Assembly: GCA_021209875.1 (NCBI GenBank)
Contig: JAGYVD010000003.1
Span: forward strand, 4,030,001-4,094,000
Reading direction: 5' to 3'
DNA length: 64,000 nt
Origin: Rosellinia necatrix
Lineage: Eukaryota; Ascomycota; Sordariomycetes; Xylariales; Xylariaceae
Shown here: in pieces, positions 21,169 to 33,791 of the stretch
How positions within the stretch are numbered: the first letter of the stretch is position 1
Layout of the letters: every line of letters starts with the position of its first letter
Translations under genes and position numbers: made by a program
Notes under the pieces: model-generated
What the model was told of the DNA's origin: nothing
Seen by the model: only the letters and a program-made list of their open reading frames with translations
Databases searched by the model: none

Positions 21169-24100
21169 CCTCGAGGGCGTTGGGACTGCGGGGTTGGAGG
21201 GGAAGCGGTTTCTAGGGCGGTAGGGTGACTGTTGGATGATGTCAAAGCATTCTAGTTTTCCGGGTTCTGGGATAACATGAGTGGCAATGCAGAACCGCAG
21301 AACCGTGGAGGCGAACCGAGCGACCGAGCTACCGAGCGACCGAGCGACCAAGCGACCAGGCAGACGTGTGCAGGAACCACCTAGAGGCTTGTGGATAGGT
21401 AGTTACCTAGGTAGGCGTACAATAAGAAAAACCAAAACCTAAAGCATCAAACGCGAAGTAAACAATCGGCTCGCATCGAGATTACCTACTTCTTGGTACC
21501 TCTGAGGCAAATTGGACAAATGCTAGAGGATGGCGTCAGTTGTTCCAGAAAGCTGGCCATTGGACCGAGAGAGCCCCGCGTCGCCTCACGCACCAATTAG
21601 AATTTGGAGCCATTGTGCCGAGGTCATGGGTGCATTTAGCTAACTTGTCCGATTTACAGTATACCAAGGTAGTACAGCGTTGGTACGTATCTGCACGTAC
21701 CAGCTCTTTTTTTTTTTTTTGACCTTTCAACATCGGTTACCTCATTCGTTTGCTGTAACACGATTCTTTGCGTAATCTATTCCCTTTTATGGTACCTTTA
21801 AAATTAGAGTAAGAGTTAAACTGACCTATCTCGCTTGGCCGTGCGGGCAGAGAGAGCTTTTGCAAGAATTATCCCGCCAGGCTAATTAAATGATCCAGAA
21901 GCTGTTTATTTAGCAACTCATAACTCCTGAAGGGGCTTTTTGATGGATGCTCTGAGAGGTATGCGTTGGGGGAAGAAAGTCTTGCATTGGAAATATACTT
22001 GAGTTCATAATAGGTAGACAGGTAGTAGGTAAGTAGGTATGATGGTAATTCATCTTATGTAGTTATACATAGTTTGCTTACCTACTACCTGGGCAGCTTC
22101 CCCATCCTTATCGATGCTGTGATAACCGCCACCATCTCAACCATCAGCTACGCCAGCCTATTAAATCTAGAGGTGCCAGACAAGTCTTAATAGTGTCTCA
22201 AGTTCGTATGCCCTCTTCTCCCTCCCTTAGTTTTTTTTTTGGTATTTTTTTTCTTCCCCGATACTGCTTCTTAAGTCACGGCTATGGCTTTCGTGAGAGG
22301 AAAGTATATTGCAACCACTTTTCTCCCAAGTAACTAACTTAATTAACTAACTAACAACCTAGGTATGCAAGAGAGGGGGTAAACATGAGGATAAATAACG
22401 CAACCCCCGGAACTGCACACCCAGTGGTCGAAACCCTTCAAAGGTCGTTCTCAGCTCCCCGGATAGATACTGCGGTACTTATAATGAATCAGATGCAAGT
22501 ATGGGGGAATAGGTACGTACCTACCACCCGTTAGACCCAAAATAAGCAAAGGTCAGGCAAGGTCGGCCGCAATGCAGGGATAAGGAGACAGTCCAACAGC
22601 GGTGGATACTGCTCGATGCTTATCAATACCACCCTTCGACCTCTGACAATAGAGGACATCGGGTCTGCTCGGGGGATAGGGACGGGGACTTGCGCGCTGT
22701 GCTGCATTGTACCCGTGATGGATAGGTTCGGCTGGTAATCGCCGATTACCCAGGATTTTTCTTTTTTTTCTTTTTCTTAATAAAGCCGAGCAAAAGTTCC
22801 AGAAAGGAAGATAACTAACTAGTTAACCAACCAACTAACTAACTATAATTGACTACTACCAAACCTTGGCCCATGAACTATAACTGGAAAGCACATAAAT
22901 AACTACCTACTTATTACACAGTCGGTATAGATGGCATGTGAGTAAGCCTGATTATAATTATTTCTGCAAGTAGGTCCCGCGGAATGGCGTCAACGCACAG
23001 AATGTGAACGGCCGGAGCATCAGCCGTGTCAAGGGCGAAGTTTGCGCCAAGTTGTTAACGAATTTTCTCTCGCACGTTTTGTTCCGGGACCCTCGGTCTC
23101 AGTACATGCTTGTACGCTGCATAGGTACATGCCATACATGCCTAACTAAGCTTAAGAGGTTGGGTCGATTGGGCAATTGGGTGACGGGTAGAATACGCGA
23201 GGTCGCCCCACGATCCCAGTGCTTTAGCGCCCCAACTTTTCAGTGGAGGTTAGAAGTCTGAAGATGCAGGTGAGCTCCCCCTAAGTTACCAGTTGACGTC
23301 CCTATTGGCGTCACTTTTATCTGGGTACCTAACCCACTAGGTAGGTATCTACCACCAGGAGTCTGCGCCAAGTTATGTGCACTGGTGGCCGCCCGCCGCT
23401 GCCACTGCCGTTTGCGCTACTGCAGGAAATACTACAGATAGATACTGGGCGACGAATCGCGGACTGCACCGCTATGGCATGTCATGTAGAGGCATCGTTG
23501 GTTCCTACCTCACATTAAACCTCTAGTGTAGGTTCTGCCTGCCTACGGTACCTACCTACCTAAGCCTTCTATTGGATTCCCGAGGCACGTACCCGAACAG
23601 ATACAGTACTTACTTGCCCATACTTATATGTGTGTGGTACGGGGTGCTGCTGTCCACATCGGTGTACGGTGGCACAGGATATAACCTAGCAGATGCACTA
23701 GTTACCCACAGTACACGACGGGAAGTACCTGAACCTGGGGCAGCGATTTCGACCGGGATCCGCCTGGGAACTGGAGACCCGACTCTCTGATCAGGCCATT
23801 TATGCGCCCTTTCCAACGAGCCGGAGAAAGAGAGGCTGCAGTCGTTTACACAACTAAAACGGCTTATCCAGCCACTAAGAGTCACCCTCAGGGTCTGGGC
23901 ACCGGGGTGTTTTTTTTTTTCTTTTACTTATAAAAAAATTCTTTTGTTTTCCGGTCTGTCTACCTACCTCGCGCTACCCCTTCTTCACAGTCGATCACGG
24001 CGAACTAACGTGAACTCAATTCTAATTACCCGATGCCCATTGATCATGGTTGGCTTCTCCGGAACACGTATAAGCACTCTATTCGAGGATCGCCAGTTTG

Positions 24101-24967
24101 CATCCCGACTTGAGCCACCACGATCCCCATGTGCGCGATCCCTCCACTAATTACCACCGGGGCCCCCCTGAGTGAATGGGTATGCCGGACCACTAGCCAG
24201 GCCGGTAACCAGACAGACACCCAACCGACGCTGAGACCCTGGTAGTTCAGGTGGCCTGGTAGCTCGTGTGTGAGCCAAAACCGGGGGCCACTGGACCGGA
24301 CCGCACTCTAGTTATCTGCCTGGCCGTTGTTTGCTGTGTATAGTTTACCTATTGCCTGCCGGGTGTATGTGTGTGTGTGATGTATGTGTGTATCATCTGT
24401 TTTCTGTGTTCCGAGTGCGAAGTGAGAGAGAGAGAGAGAGACACACACACACACACAGGATTGACAGGAAGAAAAGTGTGTGCGGTGCGCGCGCGCATGT
24501 GTGAGTGTATCTAGGTGGCTTGTGGTACAACGACGGCAGTACTCTCACTTCCCACCCTTCCCCCCCCCCGCTCGCCTCTCGCCACTTGCCGCTCATAGTT
24601 CATATCTACCCATTGGTTCCTCCCAGCGTTGGGGATTGATCGGAACTTGAAAAAAGGGTGGCTCCAGCCCAGATTCAGCCAGAAAAGTCCCCGGACAGCC
24701 TTGTCGGAGCTCTACTTCCCTCTTGTCGTCCTCCATCTCCACTACATCCCGTAGCGCCTCCATCGTGGCCTGCCTAGAGCCGAGAAACGGCCAACCGAGA
24801 CGACAGCTCCCGGTCGACTTGCCATACGAATCCCATTACCTAAGGGTCCTGAACCGAGACGGGAACTACCAAACTAAATAAAATCCCCACCCCCATCACA
24901 ACCCCCCATCACGATATCTGTCCGGGCAGCTATCAGCAGTTCGGCATCCCGAGTTTCCTCCTTTACC
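21169..24967. other. 3.8-kb spacer between divergent genes
   Basis: No supported gene. It is rich in simple sequence: T-runs (21708-21720, 22230-22251, 23910-23921), AACTAACTA-type runs near 22340 and 22820, several TACCTAGG-type motifs, and a GA/CA/GT block at 24360-24500. The right end holds the promoter of the Zn2Cys6 gene. Confidence 0.5.
24424..24457. repeat. (GA)n(CA)n compound dinucleotide repeat
   Basis: About nine GA units followed by about nine CA units. It is flanked by GT-rich sequence (24367-24394) and an alternating GC stretch (24485-24496). Confidence 0.85.
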
Positions 24968-27532
24968 ATGGCCGAGTCGGGTGATGAAGTACCCAGGTCC
25001 TCGACCGCTCCTATGAGGAAGAAATTTGCTGTACCTCCGGTCAAAATAGCCTGTTTGTCCTGGTATGTCACCCCGTCATGCACCAAGCTGCTATGAACGC
25101 CAATCCGTTCACACGCCGTGTCACCTCGTACTAATAGCGAAACCCCCCCCCCCACCCCCCAAAAAAGCCGGGCATCGAGAACGAGATGTAACGGAGACCA
25201 TCCGTGCGCTAGTGTATGTGTTCTTCATTCCCTAGGCATTTCGATCTGCCCACCTCTATTACTCAGAGCGTGTCGCCCGACGTCACGGATGAGCGAATCT
25301 GACCCGTTTTAGTGCGTAACAAAAGATCGCGAATGTGTATACAAACCTAGTCGGAGGGGAGGACCTCGTATCCGCAAGAAGTCGCGTCCTCTCTCCGACT
25401 ACCATGATCTCGCCACGTCTTTGCCACCGAAGACTGAAGAGCTCCCGCAGCAAGGTGAGATGTCCATGTTCCAACGTCCGTATTGTGACTAACAAAATAC
25501 AGAGCTCAATATAGAGGATTATATCGGCCCTGGGGCTGGCCTGAAGCCGCTAGCTGATATTTTTCAGGACAGCGATGCCATCTATGACCACCTCTTCCAG
25601 AATCCCATAATTGACACGTCCTTCGATCTCCACGTGCCTATCACTCGGACTTATGGCAACGATGATGGTGCTATGTGAGTTGCATTACTAACCCAAGCCG
25701 TCAGCCCAACTAATTTTTTTTTTCAAGTTTGAACGCATACTATATCTGGATACATCCATACTTCCCTATCCTACCACCCCCTGAGCAGGTCCCAGAACCT
25801 GACCAACCGCTCGCCTTAGCGGAAAATCAGAGTGCAGGTTTTCAAGAACCTTCATCTGCTATCTCTCTCGCAATTTCAGCAATATTAGCGCTCATCCCAT
25901 GTCCTCACGACGCCAATCCGTCAAGCGGGGAATCAGTCCGCTGGAGACGTACTTATTCACAGTTTCTCGCAAAGTCTTCGTTAGAATGTATCGAGAATGA
26001 GAATGAGCGGCCGGAGTCGTCGGTGGAACCATCCAAGGCTCTGAATGGTTCCGATGATTACGTATTTCGTGAAAAGTTTCATCCAAAGGTTCCGCTTGAA
26101 ATCGAAAGTATCATTGCGCTTGATCTCCTGAGCGTTTACGAGTATGCTCAACGCGGCAACTTGAAGAAAATGCGCGCCAGAGCTGGCGCTGCGTTGGTGG
26201 GAGCAATGACTTTGTTTCTACATACAAAGGATGATACCGAGGATGAATACTCGGAGGCGCGACGGCGCGCCTGGTGGATGACATATATTTGTGTCTGTCA
26301 AGGTTCGATAGTCAGTAACACGGTAAATTCTCACCCCTCCCCCTATTCATTATTCTTATCCATCTGTTGACGCGGCCATAGCCTCCCACGTTCGAGGCCT
26401 TCGGCTCTAGTTTTACGGCTAGATATCCCACAATTCGGGCCGACCCACATGTGCGTGATCGTGCGCTCCTCTCATCGTGTCGTACTAATTCTTGAAGGCT
26501 TGGTCGACTTTCGTGCGGTCCCAGCAGGCTATCTTAGCCGCCACACAGTTCGTCATCGAATTCAACAAGGCTAGAAAAACCGGGTCAGGCATGACTCGAA
26601 TCTACCAGCGTATGCAAGAACTTGAGAAGTTGTTAGAACCGTTGATCATCCAGTCCGAGTCATGGCCCTCTAACTACTCGCTCACACAACCGGTTGATCG
26701 CAGCGAAGCCGTGTTGGCCAACGCTTTGCGATGTATGTCGCGGATCAAGTTGAATAGGTAATCTTCTACTACATCGTTTGATGCGGCCACTCGCTAACAA
26801 GTCTTCTCGTAGTGCTCGAATCAAGGTTCATCGTTACTGTGCCTTTTTCGATATTGCAGTATTTTCTGGCAAGCACTGCGATCTCGCCAGCCTTCCTGGA
26901 ACAGAGACCGACAATTCCGACCCACAGCGGCTCCAAGCCTGTTGCATAACTACACTGCATAGCCCTCCATCAGCTTCCAATTATTCTACGGGATCGCTCT
27001 CGCCTGGTACGACTGATAGCCCGTCACCGGGGTCGACAGATCATGTACAGTCCCCGGTTTCCGAGTTCCCCTTTTCAAACCATGAATCCTCGAGGATTTG
27101 TCTGAAGTCTGCTCTTAATATCGCCGCAAGCTTTGATGCTATGCCGTATCCAAACCCTACTGGCCAATATTGCGAAGGACCAATCTTCCTAGGTTCCAGA
27201 ACGCCATTTATGACGCCTAGAACTATGCCTTCTTTTGCTTGTTGTGCGATGCAGTGTAGCTACGCCTTACTCATGGTTAAAGATCGTACCGAAGCCCTGT
27301 ATCCTAGGTCAAATGGCGGTAGTAGCGTTCTTGTGGATAATCTACGCGGTCGTCTACAGCAGGGACTACTCTCGGTGTTTGCGACTTTGGAGAACTATGC
27401 TACGGCATTTGAAGCACTAGGCGGCATGAGGGGTAAGTTACCTACTTTGATACGTTGAGAAGCTCCGGCCAGCTAACAACATTAGATCAAATTCGAGACA
27501 AGATTGATCTTCAGATGGATTTTGACGCTTAG
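24968..27532 (+). CDS. Zn2Cys6 transcription factor with fungal-specific domain
   Basis: Nine exons: 24968-25062, 25168-25213, 25313-25454, 25503-25674, 25728-26322, 26382-26450, 26498-26757, 26813-27432 and 27486-27532, giving 681 aa. All junctions are GT-AG and phase-consistent. The DNA-binding binuclear zinc cluster (C29, C32, C39, C45, C48, C55; spacing 2-6-5-2-6) is split over three exons and followed by a basic linker (PSRRGGPRIRKKSRP). The middle homology region begins around LNAYYIWIHPYFPILPPPE and includes RRRAWWMTYICVCQGSIV and PPTFEAFGSSF, which fit the fungal-specific transcription factor domain. Its target genes are unknown. The C-terminus DQIRDKIDLQMDFDA is on a tiny last exon. 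Nothing adjacent looks like a biosynthetic cluster. The first intron contains a C-run. Confidence 0.92.
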
Positions 27533-27940
27533 TATCCTAAAAATATGAAATCTCAATCACAAACGGGTCATGACTTAAATTCCTGTGTACCAGAGGCGGC
27601 ATTTATAACTCACTTTCGGCGGATTACGTCTTATTTGGCAATTAAACATCGGGACGAAGCTACACACAGACGGCGTTACGTTCATGATGAGGTACATACA
27701 TGGTCCTACGTTGTAGTCCTAGTATGTTAAATAGATTAATTACATCTCTGGGTTAGTAGGCTTACAAACCAAGGGTACCCAAAAACCACAATGACCAGGT
27801 CGTTGAAGAATTAGCATCACGAAAACACCAAATATCAAATCATAGCATTACAACCCACCTCCGCCAAATAATGCTCTCCAGTAGAGTATATGGCGATAAA
27901 TGTTCATGTCTATGGTCGTTTGGTGGAAGAACTAGGGATG

Positions 27941-27991
<51 letters not shown>

Positions 27992-28161
27992 CTATGAAGA
28001 GCTTCTTCTGCTTTGGTATCTCGAGGTAAGAAGAGGCCAATCCCTTCTGATTATCGCGTAAATTAGTCCAATTTAATAACATTACCCATTTAAAGTACGC
28101 CAAAGAACTCCACCAGATCCCCAATGTAAGCCCCACGTGCCCCGTCGTTGTCGTTTGCTAT
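27533..28161. other. Convergent spacer
   Basis: Between the stops of the Zn2Cys6 gene (plus) and the SUR7-like gene (minus). It contains a TA/TG dinucleotide repeat. No gene seen. Confidence 0.6.
27940..27990. repeat. (TA)n(TG)n compound microsatellite
   Basis: About seven TA units then about 17 TG units. This is a candidate for non-B DNA and a length-variable locus. Confidence 0.9.
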
Positions 28162-29405
28162 TTAATCGCGTATGTATATCCCTACTAAACCCTCGGGGGG
28201 GTTCGGCCTGTATGCCGTTGGCACATGGTCCAGGCCTTGCATGTTTTGCCTATTCGCCCATGGGCCCCCGGCATAGCCACTCTCGCGGGAGAAGCTATCG
28301 TGGGCGAGATCGTCCGTGGCAGGATCAATGAGGCCTTCGCGATCACTGTCGGGGGAGTGGTCGCGCGAACGAGCGCTCGCCGACTTGTTCCCCTCCAGCT
28401 GGACGTAGCGAGGCCGGCCCCACGTCGCCACGCGGCCCAGGAGTGCCACGCCGGCGCCAGCGGGCCGGGCCCCTCGCGGTACCGGCCCGGCCCCGTCGCC
28501 ACCTGCCACCCCCTCGCCGCCGCCGTCGCCGCCGCCGACGACGACGACACTCCCCTTCTCGTGGTGCTGGGGTAGGCGGTAGCCCGAGCCGGCCGGCCGG
28601 ACGGACAGCGCGAGCGCGAAGGCGGAAACGGACGCCACGCTCGCCGCGGCGCCGAGGCCGAAAGCGCTGGCGCCCGTCGCGGCGCTGACCCCGACGGCGT
28701 CGCCGAGCGCGCTGTTGAGGGCGTCACGCAGTTTGACGAAGGTCACGATGGACGCGACGGCGGCGGCGAACACCAGCACGGCGCCGACCCCCGGAGCTTA
28801 TGCGGCCCGCGGTGAGGGCGCGCCCGGAGCGTCGGGAGAGCGCGATGGCGACGCACGACAGGACGGCGAGCAGCGAGGCCAGGATGTACGCCACGGCGAC
28901 GAACATCGACACCGCCGCGTAGGCGTGGAGCTGGCTATAATACGCCTCCGGCAGCGTGCCCTGCGCGGCGGTACGGTCGATCTTGAGGTCGGCGCCGGGG
29001 TTGAAGGCGAAGCCGACCCGGGGCTCGAAGCAGGTCGTCGACCCGTCGTCGTTTCGGCCGCATGCCGTCAGGAGCGAGACGCTGTACGTGTCGGCCAAGC
29101 CCAAGCTCTGTCTTGTCTTTCCTTGTCCGACGAGGTCGCTTCCGGATATCTTAGACAGATCCTGGAGGAGGACGGAACTGCCTAGTTTCGTGGGTATGTT
29201 GAGATTCGTTGTGTCGATCTGGACTTCGTTAGCGTATGCCCTCACCGGCACTTTGGAGCTGCCCGGGGGGAATTACCGTCAAATATGTTGCAGTTGTATA
29301 GCCGCCAACACCGGAAAGTAGGGTGAGGAGTATGAACAGGAGCGAGAGGAGAGATAGGAAGACCGCGATGGCCCAGTTGAGCCCGCCGGACTTTTTCGCA
29401 ACCAT
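28162..29405 (-). pseudogene. SUR7/PalI-type membrane protein, apparent 1-nt frameshift
   Basis: Exon 1 is 29405-29277 (43 codons). An intron 29276-29219 (GTAATT...CCAG) leads to exon 2, 29218-28162. Residues about 12-38 form the first membrane span. A luminal loop follows with IDTTNLNIPTKLG and a Cys pair (ACGRNDDGSTTC). Then come three further spans (MFVAVAYILASLLAVLSC; LVFAAAVASIVTFVKL; SVSAFALALSV) and a Gly/charged cytoplasmic tail. This four-span layout with a Cys-containing loop fits SUR7/PalI proteins of eisosomes or pH sensing. Between spans 2 and 3 the frame shifts by one base at a C5 run (28788-28792, G5 on the coding strand). Removing one base gives an uninterrupted 394-aa protein. 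It is therefore either a sequencing/assembly error in a functional gene or a broken gene; I cannot tell which. Confidence 0.72.
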
Positions 29406-30807
29406 GGTATTATTGGATTATCGCAAGAAACAGACAGTGACAACGCTTTAGAGATGTCGTAGATGGGTGGTTTATGAGTGAGATAGCTGGTTATTGGAAC
29501 AAAATGCCTCTCTGCATCGAGATAACAGTCGTTATAAAGAAAATTCGACGACTATAGGAATATCGTAGACCTATATTTGACACCAACACAACAGGGGTGA
29601 CAGGGGTTGACTGACAAGCAGGCAGGCATCTAACAGGCCTGGGCACCTAACAAGACAGAATGAGCCACATGTGCAGCAAGCTAAATAAAGACGGCGGTCA
29701 AGAGACCTGCAACATGGGCCGGCTTGGGAGATATTTGGCGGCGTGCAGTATCGCCAACCCGTTAAGCGCGCGACCGACGGTTCGCTCGCTAAGCCTCAGC
29801 TAACAGAGCGCGGGATGGTGTCGAGCCGTTGAGAAAGGACCCAGTGCGGCACCCGATATCCGCATGTACGGTGACCCAATGCGACGCTCCGAAATAGACG
29901 ATGGCATTGTTGAACAATCTCAGCCGGCGTCGTGATTCGTCGTTTGCTGTTCGGATGTTTCTCGCTCCATGTCGTCTCCATGCCGTCTCCATGTCGCCTC
30001 CATGTCGCCTCCATGTCGTCCCCCTGGGGGATGGGATGTGATCGCACTGATGCGACCCTGCCAGGGCCGCTGGGAGATGCCATGTCCTGTCAAATCGTGG
30101 CGCAGTCCCGTCGGATCTCGACATATCCGCCCAGCCATCAGCGTCTGCTTGTTTCAAAACAACAGCTACCTACTCTACAAGCGGCCGTTCTGATCTGTTG
30201 GAGGTAGCGAGAAACAAATCAGGCCAAGAAGATGTAGTAGCCCCAGTCGATAGGCAGGCAGGCAGGCCTGCCGACTTGCCGGTGGCTCATCATCGGGAAA
30301 TATACCGTCCGACCTCTTTCTTGGGCTCGAATCCAGGGATGTAATGTAATGTAGGCTAGAACCACCTTGGCCGTCTGTACTTTGCCTGCACTTTGCCTGC
30401 GCTTGACCTGCACTTTGCCTGCAACTTTGCACTACACTATACTACACACCTCTTCGTTCGTTGGGCTGCGCCAAGAACACAGCACAAGGGCACAACGGCG
30501 CCAGAGAGCAGGCCAACAGCACTCGGCCAGAACTGCAGCCGAAAATAGATTCCCGTTCTGACCAATTGTTCGGCTTCGCTTTGCCATGCGTTTTATGCGC
30601 TCCCTGTCAGTGTCGAGAATCTCTTCAGGGCCGTTGTCGTTGTGTAGGAAGTATGAAGTATGAAGTTGGTTAAATAGACACACAACTCCCAGGTGCTGTG
30701 ATGATGCATTCCCAGCGTGGTCCCTCATCCAGAGTCCAGACATCGATCGCCATCATCTGTCGCTATCTGCTCAGTCTTAATATCCCCAGACCTTCCTAAT
30801 AATAGTA
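29406..30807. other. 1.4-kb spacer with tandem repeats
   Basis: Divergent promoter region between the SUR7-like gene and the cupredoxin gene. It contains a 12-nt tandem repeat at 29965-30021 and a CACTTTGCCTG-type short repeat at about 30379-30430. No supported gene. Confidence 0.5.
29965..30021. repeat. 12-nt tandem repeat (CCATGTCGCCTC-like, about 5 copies)
   Basis: About five consecutive imperfect copies of CCATGTCGYCTC lie in the spacer. Short ORFs on both strands through it are products of the repeat. Confidence 0.8.
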
Positions 30808-33093
30808 ATGTCGTATTTCCGGCCTTCGAGCCTCGCCCTCGGGCTGGCATTCTTTACATCTCTCGCGACAGCCGCGAATATCGAGGTCACCGTCGGCAAA
30901 GACAGCAAATTAGAATTCAACCCGCCGAATATCAAGGCCGCAATAGGCGATACCATCACATACAAGTTCTTTGCCAAGGTGGGTAGCGAGCAATATCCGA
31001 TAGCAAATGTATAACAACATACTGATGGAGTCCTCCCAGAACCACGCCGTCGCACAATCAACCTTCGCAGACCCGTGCCAGCTTCAGGAGAACGGCATAT
31101 TTTCCGGCTTCACTCCTAACGCATCTCCCGACGTTGCGGCCCCGACAGATTTCACCATTACCGTAAACGACACGAAACCCTTGTGGTTCTACTGGTGAGT
31201 GGGCATACGCTTCCAGGTCTATACTGTTAGAGTCGGTTACTAACATCTACTTATCAGCCCACAAACAAATGGAAACCACTGTCAAAATGGAATGGTCCAT
31301 TCTGTCAACGCGTAAGTCCCCCAGAGCAGAACCGAGCCGAGCTGGGCAGGGCAGGGCAGAACAGGCAGGGACCAGACCAGCCAGGCTAACACCAGACAGC
31401 CCGGATACGGGCAACACATTCGATGCCTACAAGGCCAAGGCATTACAGGCCGCAACTCCCAGCACACCGGCAGTCGGTACCCTGCCTGTCGGCGGACTAC
31501 GAAAACTCCACATCGACGTCGGCTTCAACGGCGAGCTGTTATTCAACCCGAACAACGTCACTGAGCTAGTGGGCACCGTCGTCGAATTCAGCTACAACCC
31601 AGCCGTACGTGAACCCTCCCCCCATACCCTCTACCTCTACTCTCTCTACCCTCTCTACCTCTTATAATATTACTCATGCCAGCGGCGAAGAAAACACGGG
31701 CTCTAACAAAAAAAAACTTCTCTCTCTCTCACAGAACCACTCCATCGTCCAGTCTTCCTTCGACAAGCCCTGCCAGCCGATCGAGCGGGAGGGCGGCGGG
31801 TTCGCGGCGCCGTTCGTGCCGACGAAGCAAGCGCCCTCGGGCGTGACGTTCGAGGTGACGCTGACGAACGCGGACCCGATCTGGTTCTACTGCGCGCAGA
31901 CAGCCAAGTCGCACTGCCAGGCGGGCATGGTGGGCTCGATCAACGCGGCGGCCACGGGCGACAAGACGTTCCAGGCGTTCAAGGACCTCGCAGCGAAGGC
32001 GGGCGCGAGCACCATCACGCCGGACACGCCCACGGTCGGCGCGCTCCGGGTCAACGGGACGTTCATCGGGGCGATCGGCGGGGCGGTGCTCGACACGACG
32101 GCGCTCGACCCGTCGCTGGGCGCCGACATCCCCGCGCCGGGCGCCGGCTACCCGCCGTACATCGGCGGCATGGCGGGCGGCGACCAGCCCGCGGACTACC
32201 GGTGGGGCGACAACATCACGGACGCGGCGGCGGCGGCGCTGCGGTCGCTGCAGTACATCGACAACTTCATCGTGGCGCTGCTGCTCGAGGGCCACGCGCG
32301 CGTGAGCGCCGGCGGGCCGTGGGGCGGCGTGTACCCCGGCTCGATCTCGCAGACGCTCGCGACGCTCGCGGCGCAGAGCCTCATCCACCGGCGCACGTAC
32401 ACGGACTCGCTGCAGCACTTCGGCCACGACGTGGTGGCGCCGTGCGGCAGCTACGCGCTCGACGCGGCGCTCGCCGACGTCGACGCCTGGCTCGCGGCCG
32501 TGCTGGCGGCCCTGCACCTGTCGATCGGCGCGACGCTGGACGCGCTGTCGGGCCTCGCCGTGTCCGACCCCTGGACGACGCCCGCGCTCGCCACGGGGCT
32601 CGGGTCGCAGGCGCGCATGGCCGCGCTCGTCAACCTGATGCAGAACCACGTGGCGGCGGCGGCGCCGCGCGAGGTGCTCATCCCGACGGCGCTGGCGACG
32701 TCGTACGTCGCCGCGCACTACACCAGGGGCTCCGACTGCGCCGCGCCCGGCGGCGACGGCGGCGCAAAGGCGTTCCCGGCGCTCGAGATCACCGACAAGG
32801 CCGTGCAGCCGGACGCGAACCGCGTGCGCGCCATCACGGTCAAGGTGCCGGCGGACGTCGCCGAGGGCGGCGCCGGCCTCTTCATCGCCTGGCTCGGCCC
32901 CTGGGGCGGGCTCAAGTACACCTCGGTCGACGGCGTCACGGGCGCCGCCGACGTCCCCGACTCCCTGTCCGGCCACGTCTGGGCCGTGCTCACGAGCAAG
33001 AGCGACGTTGCTGCTGCCGACCTTGACACTGTCACCGTGGCTGGCCCTGAGATCATCTGGGTCTCGCAGCAGTGGTCCGTCTCGGACTTCTAA
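30808..33093 (+). CDS. Secreted two-cupredoxin protein with helical C-terminal domain
   Basis: Exons 30808-30978, 31040-31194, 31258-31311, 31400-31604 and 31735-33093, giving 647 aa. A signal peptide spans about residues 1-22. Two plastocyanin-like domains follow (about 23-125 and 152-270). Each keeps a full set of likely type 1 copper ligands: NH at 58-59 and 196-197, then WFYC-x6-HC-x3-M with C109/H116/M121 and C248/H255/M260. Each also has a second Cys pair (PC...HC). The rest (about 290-647) holds long helices (AALRSLQYIDNFIVALLLEG, AAQSLIHRRTYTDSL) that recall ferritin-like Rds1-type stress proteins, then a beta-rich end (GLFIAWLGPWGGLKYTS). The ferritin-like assignment is inference. 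Likely extracellular; function unknown. Exon 5 is extremely GC-rich while exons 1-4 are not. The introns interrupt the cupredoxin part only. Confidence 0.87.
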
Positions 33094-33445
33094 GAGAGAG
33101 GAAGGGAGGGAGGGATGGTAAGACGGGATGTCGTATGGAGGAAAAAAACTATCAGCGTGTGTTTTTTTTTTTCTCTCTCTCTCTCGTTCTCTTGGTCTCA
33201 CGAATTAAAGCTTCTTTTTTTTCCTGTTTTAGTTTTACATTTTCGGGGTGGATGGATCATTGGAGTACAGGCGTTAGAAGGAAAGGGTTCGGGTTCAGGC
33301 GCTGTTGTCGTTTATACACCATATAACTAGCATGGCTGGCATAGGGATTTTAGATACGGGTTCATAAGTCATAATTAAAGGGTTTATAATTAACACAATA
33401 TCTTTCGCATCATTTCCTATTTATAATAAGGACATTAAATTATTA

Positions 33446-33480
<35 letters not shown>

Positions 33481-33791
33481 TTAACCCTCCGCCCGTTCAA
33501 CTTGCCTTTATAGTCTCTGAACAGTTGTATATCACCCACCAGCCACGAGGATTCAAGTCTATATATACTTCTTGATATATTTTGAATTTTCAATATCGTG
33601 TTCAAGAAGTGCTTACCTGTGCTATGTAGAATGACTTTTCCTAATTATGAACTTTCAAAAACTTACCAGTAGGTTACATAACTAGTTAATTGTAGTATAG
33701 ACAACCATGTTTGTTTGCGACGAGGCTTCTGTCTTTGTCTTGTCGATCTGCAGACCACACTGTACCTAGCAAATAAACCGAGCTAGCAAGT
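33094..33791. other. Convergent AT-rich spacer
   Basis: 3' flanks of the cupredoxin gene (plus) and the HeLo-like gene (minus). It contains a CT-rich run at 33163-33185 and an ATT microsatellite. No gene seen. Confidence 0.6.
33440..33481. repeat. (ATT)n microsatellite
   Basis: About 13 ATT units with one interruption, in the convergent spacer. Confidence 0.9.

Noticed and set aside
30300..30375. Possible tRNA (GGCTCGAATCC resembles a B box)
   Set aside because: The T-arm stem pairs imperfectly and no acceptor stem, A box or anticodon arm fits.
31729..33201. 490-codon minus-strand ORF
   Set aside because: Arg/Val/Gly-rich shadow of the GC-extreme last exon of the cupredoxin gene.
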